Source: Bathynomus jamesi
Lineage: Eukaryota; Arthropoda; Malacostraca; Isopoda; Cirolanidae
Length of the DNA stretch: 64,000 nt
Reading direction: 5' to 3'
NCBI GenBank assembly: GCA_023014485.1
Contig: JAJOZX010003210.1
Span: 1-64,000, forward strand
Positions 11,011 to 24,527 of this stretch are shown here, one piece after another. The notes beneath the pieces are model-generated. The model searched no databases and was not told the DNA's origin. It was given only the letters and a program-made list of their open reading frames with translations. The translations under genes were made by a program, and so were the position numbers. Within the stretch, counting starts at the first letter, position 1, and each line of letters begins with the position of its first letter.

Positions 11011-11261
11011 CTTATAAATTTGTGTGCCCCCTTCCACAATCCTTTAATTTTGTTTTTCCGTTTATTGTATATATATATATATATATATATATAGAGATTT
11101 TTTTTTTTTCTGTAACCTATATATAGGTTGTAACTCTTTATGTACTTCAGTGTTCCTGAGGATGTCATTAGACGAAAGCGCTTGAGCACCATCTGTGTTT
11201 CCTTTCCTTCGTGGTTTTATTCATCATAAATACTTTTCACGTGTTACTTTCGTGAAATAAT

Positions 11262-11279
<18 letters not shown>

Positions 11280-11293
<14 letters not shown>

Positions 11294-11655
11294 CAATTAA
11301 GAGCAATATTTACAATTCGTAAGGTATATAGATAATGCCAGTGCCTCTATGTACAAGACACACATATCCCTGCTCTCACCCCCAAGAAAACCTCCCGCAG
11401 TACCTATCAATCTGTGGTTTAATGTGAACTCAATTTGGTATAAAAATACTTACACTTTCAGCATAGTTTTATCAAGATGTCTTGATAGACATAACTTGAT
11501 AACGACAGATTGTAGACATAGAGTATATATTTTTTTATAATGAAATTTTTTTCCTACAAACAATATTGAAAAGTCGATCTATGAATTGGTTTACAAAGGT
11601 AAATATGTTACATTTATTTATGTATTTAATTAGTTAGTTAGTTAGTCGGTCAGTC

Positions 11656-11688
<33 letters not shown>

Positions 11689-12062
11689 CTTAATTAATTA
11701 CTAACTTACAAAGTTATTTATTTCTTTTTAAGGATTGAGTTATAAGCACATCGTAAGTATTTTGCTGACAATATATCATCATCTACAATTTCTATTATAT
11801 TTTGTGTGTTATATTTTAATGATATAGACCATTTTAATGATGACGTAAAAATGCTTTCCCATCATGAGGTAATGATAATTTCTTAATACAACGCAACAAT
11901 ACTTTTCCATTATGGCATAATAATACTTTTCTTTATGGCGTAAGAAGAATTGCCCATTATGATGTAGAAATACTTGTCCATAATGGCGTAAGAGTATTGG
12001 TACAGTTCGATCTAACATGATAAAGGAAATCCATTATTACGCAAGTTTTTTTTCTTTTTCAG
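11280..12062. other. Intron or upstream sequence with TTAG repeats
   Basis: No gene seen. A (GTTA)n tract lies at about 11630-11690 and TTTTCCATTATGG-like repeats at about 11830-12000. It ends in the polypyrimidine tract and AG (12061-12062) that open the first recognised aquaporin exon. Confidence 0.6.
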
Positions 12063-12327
12063 GTTTTTGGCAATGGAGCCGTAGCTCAGAAGGTCCTCAC
12101 GGGGGGCAACACAAACGATTATTTCTCAGTGGTATGGGGCTACTCCCTCGGGGTAACCATGGGAGTTTTAGCCGCTGGAAATGTTAGTGGTGGTCATTTA
12201 AACCCCGCAGTAACATTGGCTATGTCCCTATGGGGTAAATTGGCTTGGCCTAAAGTGCCCATTTACATGGTTGCCCAATATTTAGGAGCGTTTACAGCCT
12301 CAGCTGCTGTATATGGAGTCTATCAAA
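12063..12327 (+). CDS. Aquaglyceroporin exon with first NPA box
   Basis: 265 bp. The acceptor follows a long T/C tract (TTTTTTCTTTTTCAG) and the donor is AAAGTAAGT. It opens in phase 0 at [15 protein letters not shown] and ends one base into a codon. It covers the end of helix 1, helix 2, half-helix B with NPA, and helix 3 ([20 protein letters not shown]). A (GA)n run starts 12 bases past the donor. Confidence 0.93.
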
Positions 12328-12335
12328 GTAAGTTA

Positions 12336-12427
<92 letters not shown>

Positions 12428-12747
12428 TGAATTTACTATTGTTACACTCATAAATCACGCCTCGTTGATGTTCCGGGTGTTGGTCTCTCTTCACACGAAG
12501 GTCAAACTGGTGGCCCCGACTCTAGGCCTGGCTTAGTGGAGCAGCGAGTTGTTCTCTTGCGCTTTCCACCGCACATAGCCAGGTACACCTGGCTCATCTG
12601 GTACCGTCCTGAAGCTAGGCATCTAGTCTCCTCTTGAAGACTTCAACTTTGACCCCTGTAATATTTGTGAAGTCCTTTGGAAGCTGGTTAAAAAGTCTTG
12701 GCCACCTGACAACCAAGCTATTTTCCTTCAGTGTTGAAGTCTGAAGG

Positions 12748-12828
<81 letters not shown>

Positions 12829-15800
12829 ATATATGTCTTATATAACCTTGGTTTTTGCTTCCGTCCGAATTATTCATTCTGACGAAGGTCAAGCTTGTTG
12901 CTCCACCTTAGACCTACAGCTAAACGTAGAATCCGAACCACGACCTACCACTGGTGGTCAAACATTACAAAGTCCTCACTCGGACTCGATCTCATTATCT
13001 CCCGATCAGCAGCCCAGCATCTTAACCACGAGGCTACCCAGGGTACCCATTTATTTAGCAACCAATTTTATTGTACGGGAGGATGACCAGCTAGGTTTGC
13101 TGCGCGCCGACTGCCTTCACCGAAAATCGAACCCGGGGCCGGTGGATTGGTAGTCAGCGATGCTAACCACTACACCACCGAGATGTATATATGTGGACGG
13201 TTTCCGGCCGGACACTGTTATTTTCCATAGACAGTATGTATATATACAGGGTATGTAAAAAAAAACTAAGCCAAATTCAAACCTTTATTAAAACAAAACC
13301 CTTTATCTAATTAAGTTGAATTTTTTACACAATAACGTATAGGTAATCACCTATTATCCTTTAAATTTTTATGACGATATCTTCAGAATTGTTAATTTTA
13401 TTAATGATTAACTAAAAAGTGAGATTCTCCTACTTAACATGAAATTTTTTTTTTTTTTGCGATATACTGTAGATAATTTTTAATTTAATAAAATTAAAAG
13501 AACTGTTCAATATGATTCCCTTGCATTTCTATCACTTTTTTTAATCTTGGTCTGAATTCGTCTATTGCTCGATTTATTTGCTCTTGGGGGAGCTTTTCCC
13601 AACTTGGGGGAGTTTTTCTCAACTTGGACACTCCAACAGAAACCATGACGCTAGAAGAAAAGTGACTCCTTGTTGCGTACAGTCTTTCATCTTGGATTTC
13701 ATTTTTCTTCGCAACATCAGAATAAACTCGGTCATTCTGTGAGTTTCTTGGTGGCTCTACCGTAAAACGTTTTTCATCCGTAAAAAATGTCTTGGAAAGT
13801 TTATCTTCAGTTATTATACGTAAAATACGTTTGGATTTCTCAACTCTTTTCTGACAGTTTACTTCTGACAATCTTTGTCCATGCACTCTTTTAAATGGTT
13901 TAAATTGCAGATCAGATTTAATAATCCTTCTTACGCTTGATTCTGATATTTCTAGTTCTTTTGATATTTGAGCAGGTGTCATGTGGCTACCAGGTCGATC
14001 CTCTTGACTAAGGATACGTTCCTCCACTTTCTGAATATTTCATCTACTCTAACTGATTTTGGTCGCTCACTACCAACCTTCCTTTCAATGCTTCCTGTTT
14101 CATCGATAGTTCTCAATAAGTAATCTAAACCTGATCTAGTCCATCCTTTATAATCGAATTCAGAAAGTAATTTCCTTGCACTATAACCTTTTTCAACTCT
14201 ATAATGCTTTATAATTATTTTATCTTCATGTGAGAATGGCATATTTAGAGGTATTCACGAAAAATTTTAAATCTAAACAAATTCTGAAAAGAGAAAAAAG
14301 ATATTACATAATGAGAAAAACTGAAATTTTCGCAATCTGTAGAAATAACCGCATAACTCCTAAAATATTTAAAATAAAGTTATAATATTATCACAGATTA
14401 ATTATTTATGAGCCTTTTATTTATTTAGTGTAAAAAAATATTTGAAATCTCTATCAAATTGTGCATTTTATAGAGATTTCAAATTGGCTTAGTTTTTTTT
14501 GACAGACCCTGTATATATATATATATATATATAAAAAAATTTCATATATAATTTTATGACGATAATAGGTTGTAAAATAGATTTTATGCTACTCTATATA
14601 TACTATATACACACACACACACACACACAACACACACACACACACACTATGGAGTTTGTTAACCTTGCATGCTTTGCTATGGAAATACTCAGTTATATTC
14701 TTTTGTTTGCAATATTATTCGGGGTTTTGTTGCATTGAGAATTATGAGATCTGTATTTGCACCTCTTTTTGTTTGGTTTTCTCTTGAATTTAATTGGTGA
14801 TATATAAATGCATATTTTTTTTACGCGAGAAGGAGGGGCCCCGAATAGAAAGAGAAGGAGACAGCCGAAATCAAGGTCCAGAGTTTTCGAGATGTCCGAA
14901 CACTCTGAACACTGGACACGGATGCACAGTTCTTGAGAACGACAGGAGGAACCCCCATCAGGACCGTACGCCAGATTTGACAGAAAAAATGTCTTTGGAA
15001 GAGGTTCTCATTTTAGACATAATTAAATCAGAGGGAGGAGAGGTGGAGGAACAGCACCGGATCGCCCAAGGTTGAACTGGTGACGAAAGTTTGAGCGAAG
15101 AGTTCAGCTTTATGAGGAGAAGAGACGGCAACTGAGCCGTCGGAATGGAAAAGAGGAGGGAAAGAAGAAGTAAAGTTGTTGGAGACGTTTTTGGCTAAGT
15201 GTCAGAAAGAGCGAGAAGAATTACTGTAGAATTAGCTAGGTTTTCACATTTTTGTCTGATGAAGGCATTTTTAGCGAGTCGAAAATGCACGATTCTGGGC
15301 AGAAATGCGAGCAGAGTGAGAGTCAGGAATTGGATGGCAACGGTACCTTCTGTAAACCTCCTCTCTGTTGCGGATACCATTAGAACAAGCAAAGTTAAAC
15401 CGAGGTATTTTTTTGTATTAGTAATTAGGAAAAGACTGGAATGTACGCCTCTATGCCCGAAAGAATCACCTCCGTGATGCGATCAGCACACTCGGAACAG
15501 CCCTGGCCATGGAAGAAGTAATTATTTCATGAGAAATCAGAGAGATACTACCTAACCACTTCCCAATCGGCGGCGATAAAGTGCCATATATATATATATA
15601 CAGGGTGGACCAAGAGTAAGGAAACACGTTTAAAATCTAATGAAATTTTTATTGAAAAGAAATAAATTGTAAATGTGGGTATGTAAAAAATACGTTTTTG
15701 AAACATTTACAACAATAAAGATTTTTTCCAAACATTGTTAAATTTGTTCACCGTTCAAGTCTGAAATTTTTGCACAACTGCAATCTTATTGGTATTGATC

Positions 15801-16915
15801 GGCAAACTCGTTGGCATAATTCTGCTGGGAAGCTCCACATTGTGGCAATAATAGCACTCTTCAGTGCTGGAAGAGTTTGAGATTTCGTTGATTATACACA
15901 GTGTCATTGACTGTTTCCCGGAAAGAGAAGTCAACCGGGGTCAGACCCTGATCCGCGCTTGCCAATTAATCGGCCCACGCCACCCGATCCTCCAATTCGA
16001 AACTTTTCGTTCAAGATCGTCCGATCCCGTTACATTGTGGACACTTCCGGTTTCGTTGAACTTTTGCACAAAGTTAAAAATGTTCTTAGTATTGAAGGAA
16101 TTCAGCCATATTTCTTCTGGCAATTTCAATTGCATTTTGGTAAATGGTGTACCACTTTATAATTTGAATTCTTCTAGGCGTAGACAGCCATGAACATTCA
16201 GTCATAGTGAAGAAGAATCCACTTAGACCTAACATATAGGTGCGTGTCCATGATTAACTCGTTTAAATCACCTTCCTGCAACTGCAATACAAAACTATAT
16301 CCTGCCAAACGTGTTCATTACTTTTGACCAACCCTATATACAGTGTATTATATATATATATATATGTGTGGTGTGTGTGTGGTGTGTGTGTGTTAACTTC
16401 ACCATTATTGCATATTTAAACTTAACGTTCAAACTGCATTATAAAATAAATAAATACCTAAAATAATATATCAGTTAGCCCGAATTGTTCTTTTTGACGA
16501 GGCTAAGCTTGTTGCCCCGTCAAAGATGAGAGGGGAAGTAATTATCAGATTAGAGAAAACTAATTAGATAAGAGTCTAAACAGAATATAAGATATGTTAC
16601 AATAATTATACGCATTTTCATGGCAATATTTAAAAAATAAACAGGAATAAATATATAAATCAAAGCTAAAAACAGGCCCAGTTTTTTTTTATATGTTACC
16701 AATCCTCTTTGAGATGTTATGACCAATCTTCTTTGGAATTTCAGTCTTTTAGCTATAAAGCTTATTTATATCTTTGAACTATTTCAGATTTTCACGTCCT
16801 TATGACTTTTAGCAGTGGTATACTAAATATGGCTAACATTTTTTTTTTTTTAGAAACGTTGTTTTTTTGTGCATTTACTAAAATCAAGGAAAAGCTGCCT
16901 AAAGATGCAAATAAA

Positions 16916-16964
<49 letters not shown>

Positions 16965-17704
16965 ATATTATTATTATTATTATTTTAGATTTTTGCTTTA
17001 AATTTACTAAATTTACTAAAAAAAATATGGCGGTATTGTTATTTGTCATTGTAACGTGTTTGTCTCGTGTTAACTTGTCGCTTATTAAGATACCACAATT
17101 TATCACATAGCTGAAGATGTTAAACGTTTATCAAGGGCTTATTAACATAGTTATCCTTGACCGGAAATTCAAGTTTCAAGTTAAAAATGGCCAAAAGAAA
17201 CGGTTGTATAACCTTTTACAAATTACCTTACGAGTTTTAGTGCTCTGCTATGAGAATTCTTGTTAAATTATTATTATATTTTAATGCCGAAAAGAGGCTC
17301 CTGATGATTCAGACATATTTATATTCAGACATATTTGATATGTCTGTATCAGTGTGCATATTTGAATCTTTGGGATACATTATCTGAAAGCTCCTCGCGA
17401 CACGAACGTGCTTGCAGAGCTGTTATCGATGTCACCATAGATTCATTTATCATTGTCATTCTTTTATCATTATTTATCATTATCATTATTGAAAATCATA
17501 AGTATTATGAAAACTATATAAGTGAAGGTTCGATTAGGTTAGGTTAGATTTATTAAGTTATTTGGATTAGATAAATGACGTCATCCACAAATGAAAATGT
17601 GATATGTCTCGGTTTCATATGGTATAATGATGTGTGTGTGTGTGTGTGTGTGAAAGTTAGATAAATATATAAATAGATAGATAGAGAGATAGATAGAGAG
17701 AGAA

Positions 17705-17758
<54 letters not shown>

Positions 17759-17905
17759 TGAAAATTATTTCACGAAAGTAAAACGTGAAAAATATTTATG
17801 ATGAATAAAACCACGAAGGAAAGGAAACAGAATGGTGCTCAAGCGCTTTCGTCTAATGACATCCTAAGGAACACTAAATTACATAAAGAGTTCAAGACTA
17901 TATAT

Positions 17906-17956
<51 letters not shown>

Positions 17957-20129
17957 TATAGTATAGAAATAAGAAATTGTGGAGGAGCCTACACATTTGT
18001 AAGGAAAACTCCCAATTTTAGCACTTTGCTCGAATTCAACACAAGCTCAAATGAATTGTTTCCAACCAGTTTTATAGATAATACCTAAATGATATATAGC
18101 TCACAAAAATTATATAGAAATAGAAGAACAATTAAAGAAATAAAATAAAAATAAATTGAAAAATATAGAAATTGTAAGAGGAGCATACAAATTCAAGCTC
18201 AAATGGATTATTTACAACCTATTTTATGGATAATGCCTAAATAATATATACGTATGTCACAAAAAAATAAAAATAAAGAAATAAAATAAAAAATGAATTG
18301 AAAAATAAAAACAAAAATAAAAATAAAAATTGTAAGAGGAGCAAACAAATTTATAAGGGAAGAATTACCAAAGATCTAGCACTCTGCCCTTTTTGTTTAA
18401 ATCCCTTCTGAACGAATTCAAAACAACAGGATCGAGTTGGAAGAGACCTTTGCTCATGTTAAAGTTATTTGTAATTTGAATAACAGCAGACGCAAGAATA
18501 TTTCTATTAACAATGTTGCTAGAGTGAAACAAAACTGAAGCATTATTCCAATCAATACAATGGGATGATTCTGACAAAGAGACAAAATGAGCACTGGACG
18601 ACTGTCCCGTTCTAACGGAATATTGATGCTGTTTTGGACGACTGTCCCGTTCTAACGGAATATTGATGCTGTTTGGACGACTGTCCCGTTCTAACGGAAT
18701 ATTGATGCTGTTTTTGGACGACTGTCCCGTTCTAACGGAATATTGATGCTGTTTTACACGCGTGTGCAAATCCAGATGGGAAAAGATTTGCACACGCGCG
18801 TAAAACAGCTTTAATATTCCGTTAGAACGGGACAGTCGTCTCCAGTGCTCATTTTGTCTCTTTGTCAGAATCATCCCATTGTATTGATTGGAATAATGCT
18901 TCAGTTTTGTTTCACTCTAGCAACATTGTTAATAGAAATATTCTTGAGTCTGCTGTTATTCAAATTACAAATAACTTTAACGTGAGCAAAGGTCTTTTCC
19001 AACTCGATCCCATTGTTTTGAATTCGTTCAGAAGGGATTTAAACAAAAGGGCAGAGTGCTAAATCTTTGGTAATTCTTCCCTTATAAATTTGTATGCTCC
19101 TCTTACAATTTTTATTTTTATTTTTGTTTTTATTTTTCAATTCATTTTTATTTTTATTTCTTTATTTTTATTTTTTTGTGACATATATATTATTTAGGCA
19201 TTATCCATAAAATAGGTTGTAAATAATCCATTTGAGCTTGAATTGGTATGCTCCTCTTACAATTTCTATATTTTTCAATTTATTTTTATTTTATTTCTTT
19301 AATTGTTCTTCTATTTCTATATAATTTTTGTGAGCTATATATCATCTAGGTATTATCTATAAAACTGGTTGGAAACAATTCATTTGAGCTTGTGTTGAAT
19401 TCGAACAAAGTGCTACTAAAATTGGGAGTTTTCTTAAAAATGTGTATGCTCCCCCCACAATTTCTTATTTCTATACTATATATATAACATAACAATATTC
19501 TATCACTTTTTTTTTTGTTGTAACCCTATATATAGTCTTGAACTCTTTATGTACTTTAGTGTTCCTGAGGATGTCATTAGACGAAAACGCTTGAGCACCA
19601 CTCTGTGTTTCCTTTCCTTCGTGGTTTTATTCATCATATATATATATATATATATATAATATATATATTTTCTGGCCATACTTTGAACACGGCAATTTTG
19701 AGTCTTTGATTTCTAATTACTTTCTTTCTCAACAGGCGCCCTAAACACCTACGAAACTACCCATCCCTCGCCACTGCGGGTATTTGGGCAACATATCCAG
19801 GCACGATGATGAATTCGAATGGAACAGTTATCCATAGTTTCCTCAGCAGCGGTAACGGATTTGGTGACCAGGTCAGGTCAGAGGTGTTGTCAGTGGAGGA
19901 GAAAATAGACTTATTAACTAACTGGTTGTTCTATATAGAGGTTGTATTGAGGTATAGATGTTGTATAAAGGTTGTATAGAGGTTGTATAGAGGTTATTTG
20001 GGTTAAAAACTGTATAAAATTTATATATAAAACGGCTTACATTTGGCCTTGCGTTATTTTAGCTTTGTTGAAAAGACAAAAGAACTGTTTGGACATTCCA
20101 CAAAGTTGATTTATATGAAGGTCCAGATA

Positions 20130-20171
<42 letters not shown>

Positions 20172-23100
20172 CTAATTTTCATAATAGTATTTGGTTAAAA
20201 TGAAGGAACTGCTATGTATTCAGAACTACTAAATATCGATTTCAAAACCTCAAAAATGGCACCTCCCCTAAATTTAGATTTTTTTATTGGGGGAGGGGGG
20301 GGGGGGGGGGCTGAGAGTTGTGCTTTAATTCGTGTTGCAGTAAATTATTCAGAAAAATAAATCCACTTGTGTTCCTTTGTCATTGTAACAATACTATATA
20401 CTACTAGTGCGTCAATGCGCTACTGTTTACAAAGCTACCAGTGTCCCTTCTGACGGTATGACATCGAGTCAGCACGACGAGGTCATCTGCTTTCACTGCT
20501 GGAAAACAGCACACTGAAATGTGTTGTGGCTAATAGTGGGCCAAGCAAACAGCATCCCATATACAAACGTAGGGGTTATTTAGGAGAATTTCACCGTTTA
20601 TACGAAGAACTGCTCGCATACCCAAAGAAATTCTATGAATATCACTTTTGATTATATATTGGAAAGTATTCCTCCGCACATTGTGTACCACACAACAAAT
20701 TCCCAAAGATCTAACTTATCCTCAGAAGAAAGGCTGCTCGTGACAATAAGGTAAATGACTGGATATATAGTACCCAATAAATATTGTTTAAATATATAAT
20801 AAACTAACTATAATAGCATAAGTACCAGAAGTTAAGCATGAATTCAAATGTAAACAGAACATTTTATTTCATTTTGACTCAGGTTTACGGGTATGTGTGT
20901 AGCCCAAAGCCTCACAACTCTCAGATTGATTAGTGGCACGTGATGACGATGCTGGTGAGGGTGAGGGTTGAAATATATAATTAGTGGTCTGTTGCTGTTG
21001 ACTATCCAGAGCACTTAACTCAGAAGCAATTAAATTTTTAAATTGAGATCTCAAGCATAATTTCTTAAATGGTGGAAGTTTTTTCATATATGATAACAAA
21101 GACTGTTACAGTTAATGTCTTTACTACTCTTTACTTTACTATTTGAGGTTTGTGGTTTATCACTGACATGGGTGAACTGTTGAGGTAGTGGAGACGGTGC
21201 TGGCTGACACGTTTTGCTAGTATCGTATGGCAAGACGTGGACTATTTTTCGATATTTTAATAGAAATGAATCTTCGTCATTTGTGTTTTGATTGGAAGCC
21301 AATGTTTCTGTATCATATTCATCTTCCACCAACACCACATTGGAAATGTTCCTTGTTGTTCGTTTAAGTTCCATTACATCCTTCAAGAATTCTAAAGCTT
21401 TGAAATGAACCCATCGAGATGTTCTACATGATGTTTCATTACCTGATCTGAGTTTCGGCAATTTCTTTAACACTTTCCTGAAATTATCCCTCAAAATTTT
21501 CCACTTCGACTTTGCAACATCTTCTGTAATAAAAGAGAAAATATCTTACACTTGCACGTCTTAAGTACTGTATGTTCAAACGTAAATGCAAAACACTGAC
21601 ATAAGGTCTACACTTGTTGAACGTATTTATACTGTAAAAAGGGGAGGACAAGGAACATGGAGTGGGTGAGGATACATAGAGGTGAGTGAGGAGTACTGAC
21701 ATAAAATAATGAGAAATCAGCTGCTCAATCAGCACAGATAGCCATTCCTGTAATGAGATGATACTTGAAAACAATTTTCATTTATGGTGGTTAAATCTCC
21801 TAAGTTCAAAAGAATAATTATAAACAGTTTAAATCTAAACGGGTTTAAAGCTAAGCACGTAGAAAAAGGACAAAATTTCTTTCAATATCTTAACGCTTTT
21901 TTGTAGTGTACTGTAGCAAAATATTACAAATTGTGTTTGCTAAGAGAAAATGTATTCACTTTCAGATATCTAACTAGTGGAGTATCATTCAGGCAACTAG
22001 CCTTCTCGATGGGCACTGGGAAATCATCCATAGCCACGATTGTAAAGGGAGTGTGCCAACGCCCCAGCTTATATAGGAAACTCTGCTTTCACAACACACG
22101 CCTGTGCCTACAGAGGCACACTTCAAAGAAGTACTTGAAGATTTCTACTGATGCTGGAATTTCCCCAATTACGTAGGAAGCGTAGATGGAAAATATATCA
22201 GCGTCAAATGCCTGCCTAATTCTGGAAGCCTGTATTTTAACTACAAAAATAATTATCCATCGTTCTTCAAGGTGTTTATGATGCAAATTCTAAATTTGTA
22301 GCTGTGGACGTGGGCGCGTATGGTAGACAAATTGACGGTGGTGTCTTCCGGTACTCTGCTTTGTACGAAATTTTGCAAAAAACATCTTTAATTACCTTCA
22401 GATTTAGTCTTGTTCAACTCTAACCTCAGATTACCTCACGTTCTTATTAGGGATGAGGCCTATCTCACAACACGGATCTCTAAAGAAGAACTTCAGCAAA
22501 TAACGAGTCGTTCAAATCCACGATATACACGAAGATGTCTGCTCTCCACACGAGAATTCGAGCGACTGATGAAGATGCAACGATCAAATTTGGTTGGTCG
22601 CCGCTTCGAGTTCGGGCGTAACGGTCACACCGCCTGGTAGCGCGCTGACACTGTACGCACATACATGGGATACGACAATCATATCACATCAATTTGCCCG
22701 TTTAACCAAGGTAGCATGTCGAAGCACTTACACACGTGCGCACGCTAGTCACTGGCAAGTGAGACATAGCCTGGTTTCAAATGTTTGCAAACGTTTCCTT
22801 CATCAGAATTAGTCAGTTGTTTACATCCGTAAAATTGGAGTTTTGATATTTTTGAGGTTTTGGAATATGTATTCTATAGAATTTGGAACTTGAAAAAAAA
22901 AATTCCGATATGGAAGGACCTGGGAAAGAATTGTTTTGGATTTTTTTTTTAGTTGGAATCATTGGAGTGGAATCTAAGGATCTCCAAGGATCTCCCCCCC
23001 CACTACCCCTACCCCTGGATAGGAATTAATTTATTTTTCTTTTTTACATCGATTCGAACTGGAATTCGAAAAACATCTTCATTTCAAACTTTTAATAAAT

Positions 23101-24470
23101 ATTTTAATATCTGTCGGTAACCCTGCAACATGTCAACAAAAAATAAAAGAAAACGGGATACACAATACAGGGTGAATGTAATTTATGAATATAAAAAGTT
23201 CCGCCCGAATTTGGGTGAATTGTGGAAACCCAAAATCGGACGGAACTTTTTATTCACCCTGTATGTACTAATTAAAAATTGGATAAAACCAGAGAATGGT
23301 ATAAATGGTATAAAATGTATAAATGTATTTCTGGTATAACTGGTATTTCTGGTATATATTAACCTACAGTTTCTAACTTTAAATTTATACATTGTATAGG
23401 GTGAGCGTAAAGTCCCTGTGCACCTGTCCACTTCCAACACAGTGCAGGTACAGGTTCACTACACTGCTTGCAGGTGCACAGGGACTTTTCGCTCACCCTG
23501 TATAATGTACACAATTTGCATGTAATGTAATGTACAGTAACTTTTGAGATGAATGAAGCTACAATGTAGGTATGGAAATAAGTTTTCTACTAGTATTTTA
23601 TTTCCATGCAGGAAGGAGGGGCCAAGGGGGAATGCCCGTAAAAACGTCCCCTCCCCCCGATAGAGAAAGAAGAGAGCCAAAATTATGATTATTATTATTA
23701 TTTTGGCCATTGTTAATAGTATAACTCTTGATTCTGAAGACATATCATAGTTTGTCCTTCATTTAACCAACTTTAAATACCATTTCGAGAGAAAAGTTCT
23801 ATAGAAACAAGGAATTTGTATAAAAACAAAAAATTACTAATTAGTAATGCGTTTTATTTTGTAAATTTTTGTTAGTCACCAAAAAGAATAAAACGTTATT
23901 AGAAAAAACCGTCAAAAAACAATTATTAATTTTTATGTTTTCCCGAAACTGTATCCGCGTGATAGGGTATAACGAGGGTATTTTCTTTTCCAGGTTCTGG
24001 GTACTATGTTGCTTCTTCTGTGCATATGCGCAATCGGAGACCGAAAAAACATGAATGTGCCACAATGGATCTCTCCTCTTTTCGTCGGATTTGTCGTCAT
24101 GAACATCGGACTCAGTTTCGGATTTAACTGCGGATTCGCTATTAATCCGGCCAGGGATTTGGCACCTCGGATATTTACGCTTCTCGCCGGATGGGGCGAT
24201 CTTCCTTTCACGTGAGTCTTATCAAGAGGTTGGTAGGTTATTTCGTTTTACTGTTTCGTTCGACAGAGGGCGCTGAGACGAGGATAATACCATCAACCAT
24301 GAAAAATAAGTCCACTTTAAGAGGGGAAGTGGGTCGAGCCAAGTACATTACGTGCAACTGGCTCGTCACTGCATCCCACTCCCCATTTCTTAGACTGGCT
24401 TGGGACAGTCTTTGGCTGAGTTTATGAAGAAGTTATTCGAGGGGTAAGTCCTCTTTTGTAAAACCTGTAA

Positions 24471-24527
<57 letters not shown>

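Larger units (their letters stand above)
9650..11270 (+). mobile_element. Penelope-like element (PLE-A), copy 1, with inverted end
   Basis: A plus-strand PLE body (ORF, 3' UTR, terminal repeat 11109-11270) is preceded by an inverted copy of its own terminal segment (9650-9771). Both ends carry the family signature CGAAAGCGCTTGAGCACC, and (TA)n runs flank the unit. The same terminal repeat appears at 17757, 19525, 38020, 50463 and 50620. PLEs are retroelements with a telomerase-like RT and, usually, a GIY-YIG endonuclease. The inverted partial copy is a known habit of the group. Confidence 0.85.
17757..19640. mobile_element. Penelope-like element (PLE-A), head-to-head inverted dimer
   Basis: Two 5'-truncated PLE copies are joined at about 18770-18785 and face outward. 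The left arm runs on the minus strand from the GIY-YIG C-terminus to a terminal repeat ending at 17757. The right arm is its mirror image ending at about 19640. The mirror symmetry covers coding sequence, an A/T-rich 3' UTR with repeated TTATTTTTATTTC blocks, and the terminal repeat. The whole unit would form a very large hairpin. It lies in an aquaporin intron just before exon 2. Confidence 0.9.

Noticed and set aside
17757..19640. CRISPR-like or satellite array because of the repeated 40-bp units
   Set aside because: Units are directly adjacent without spacers and are part of a PLE coding sequence in a eukaryotic genome.
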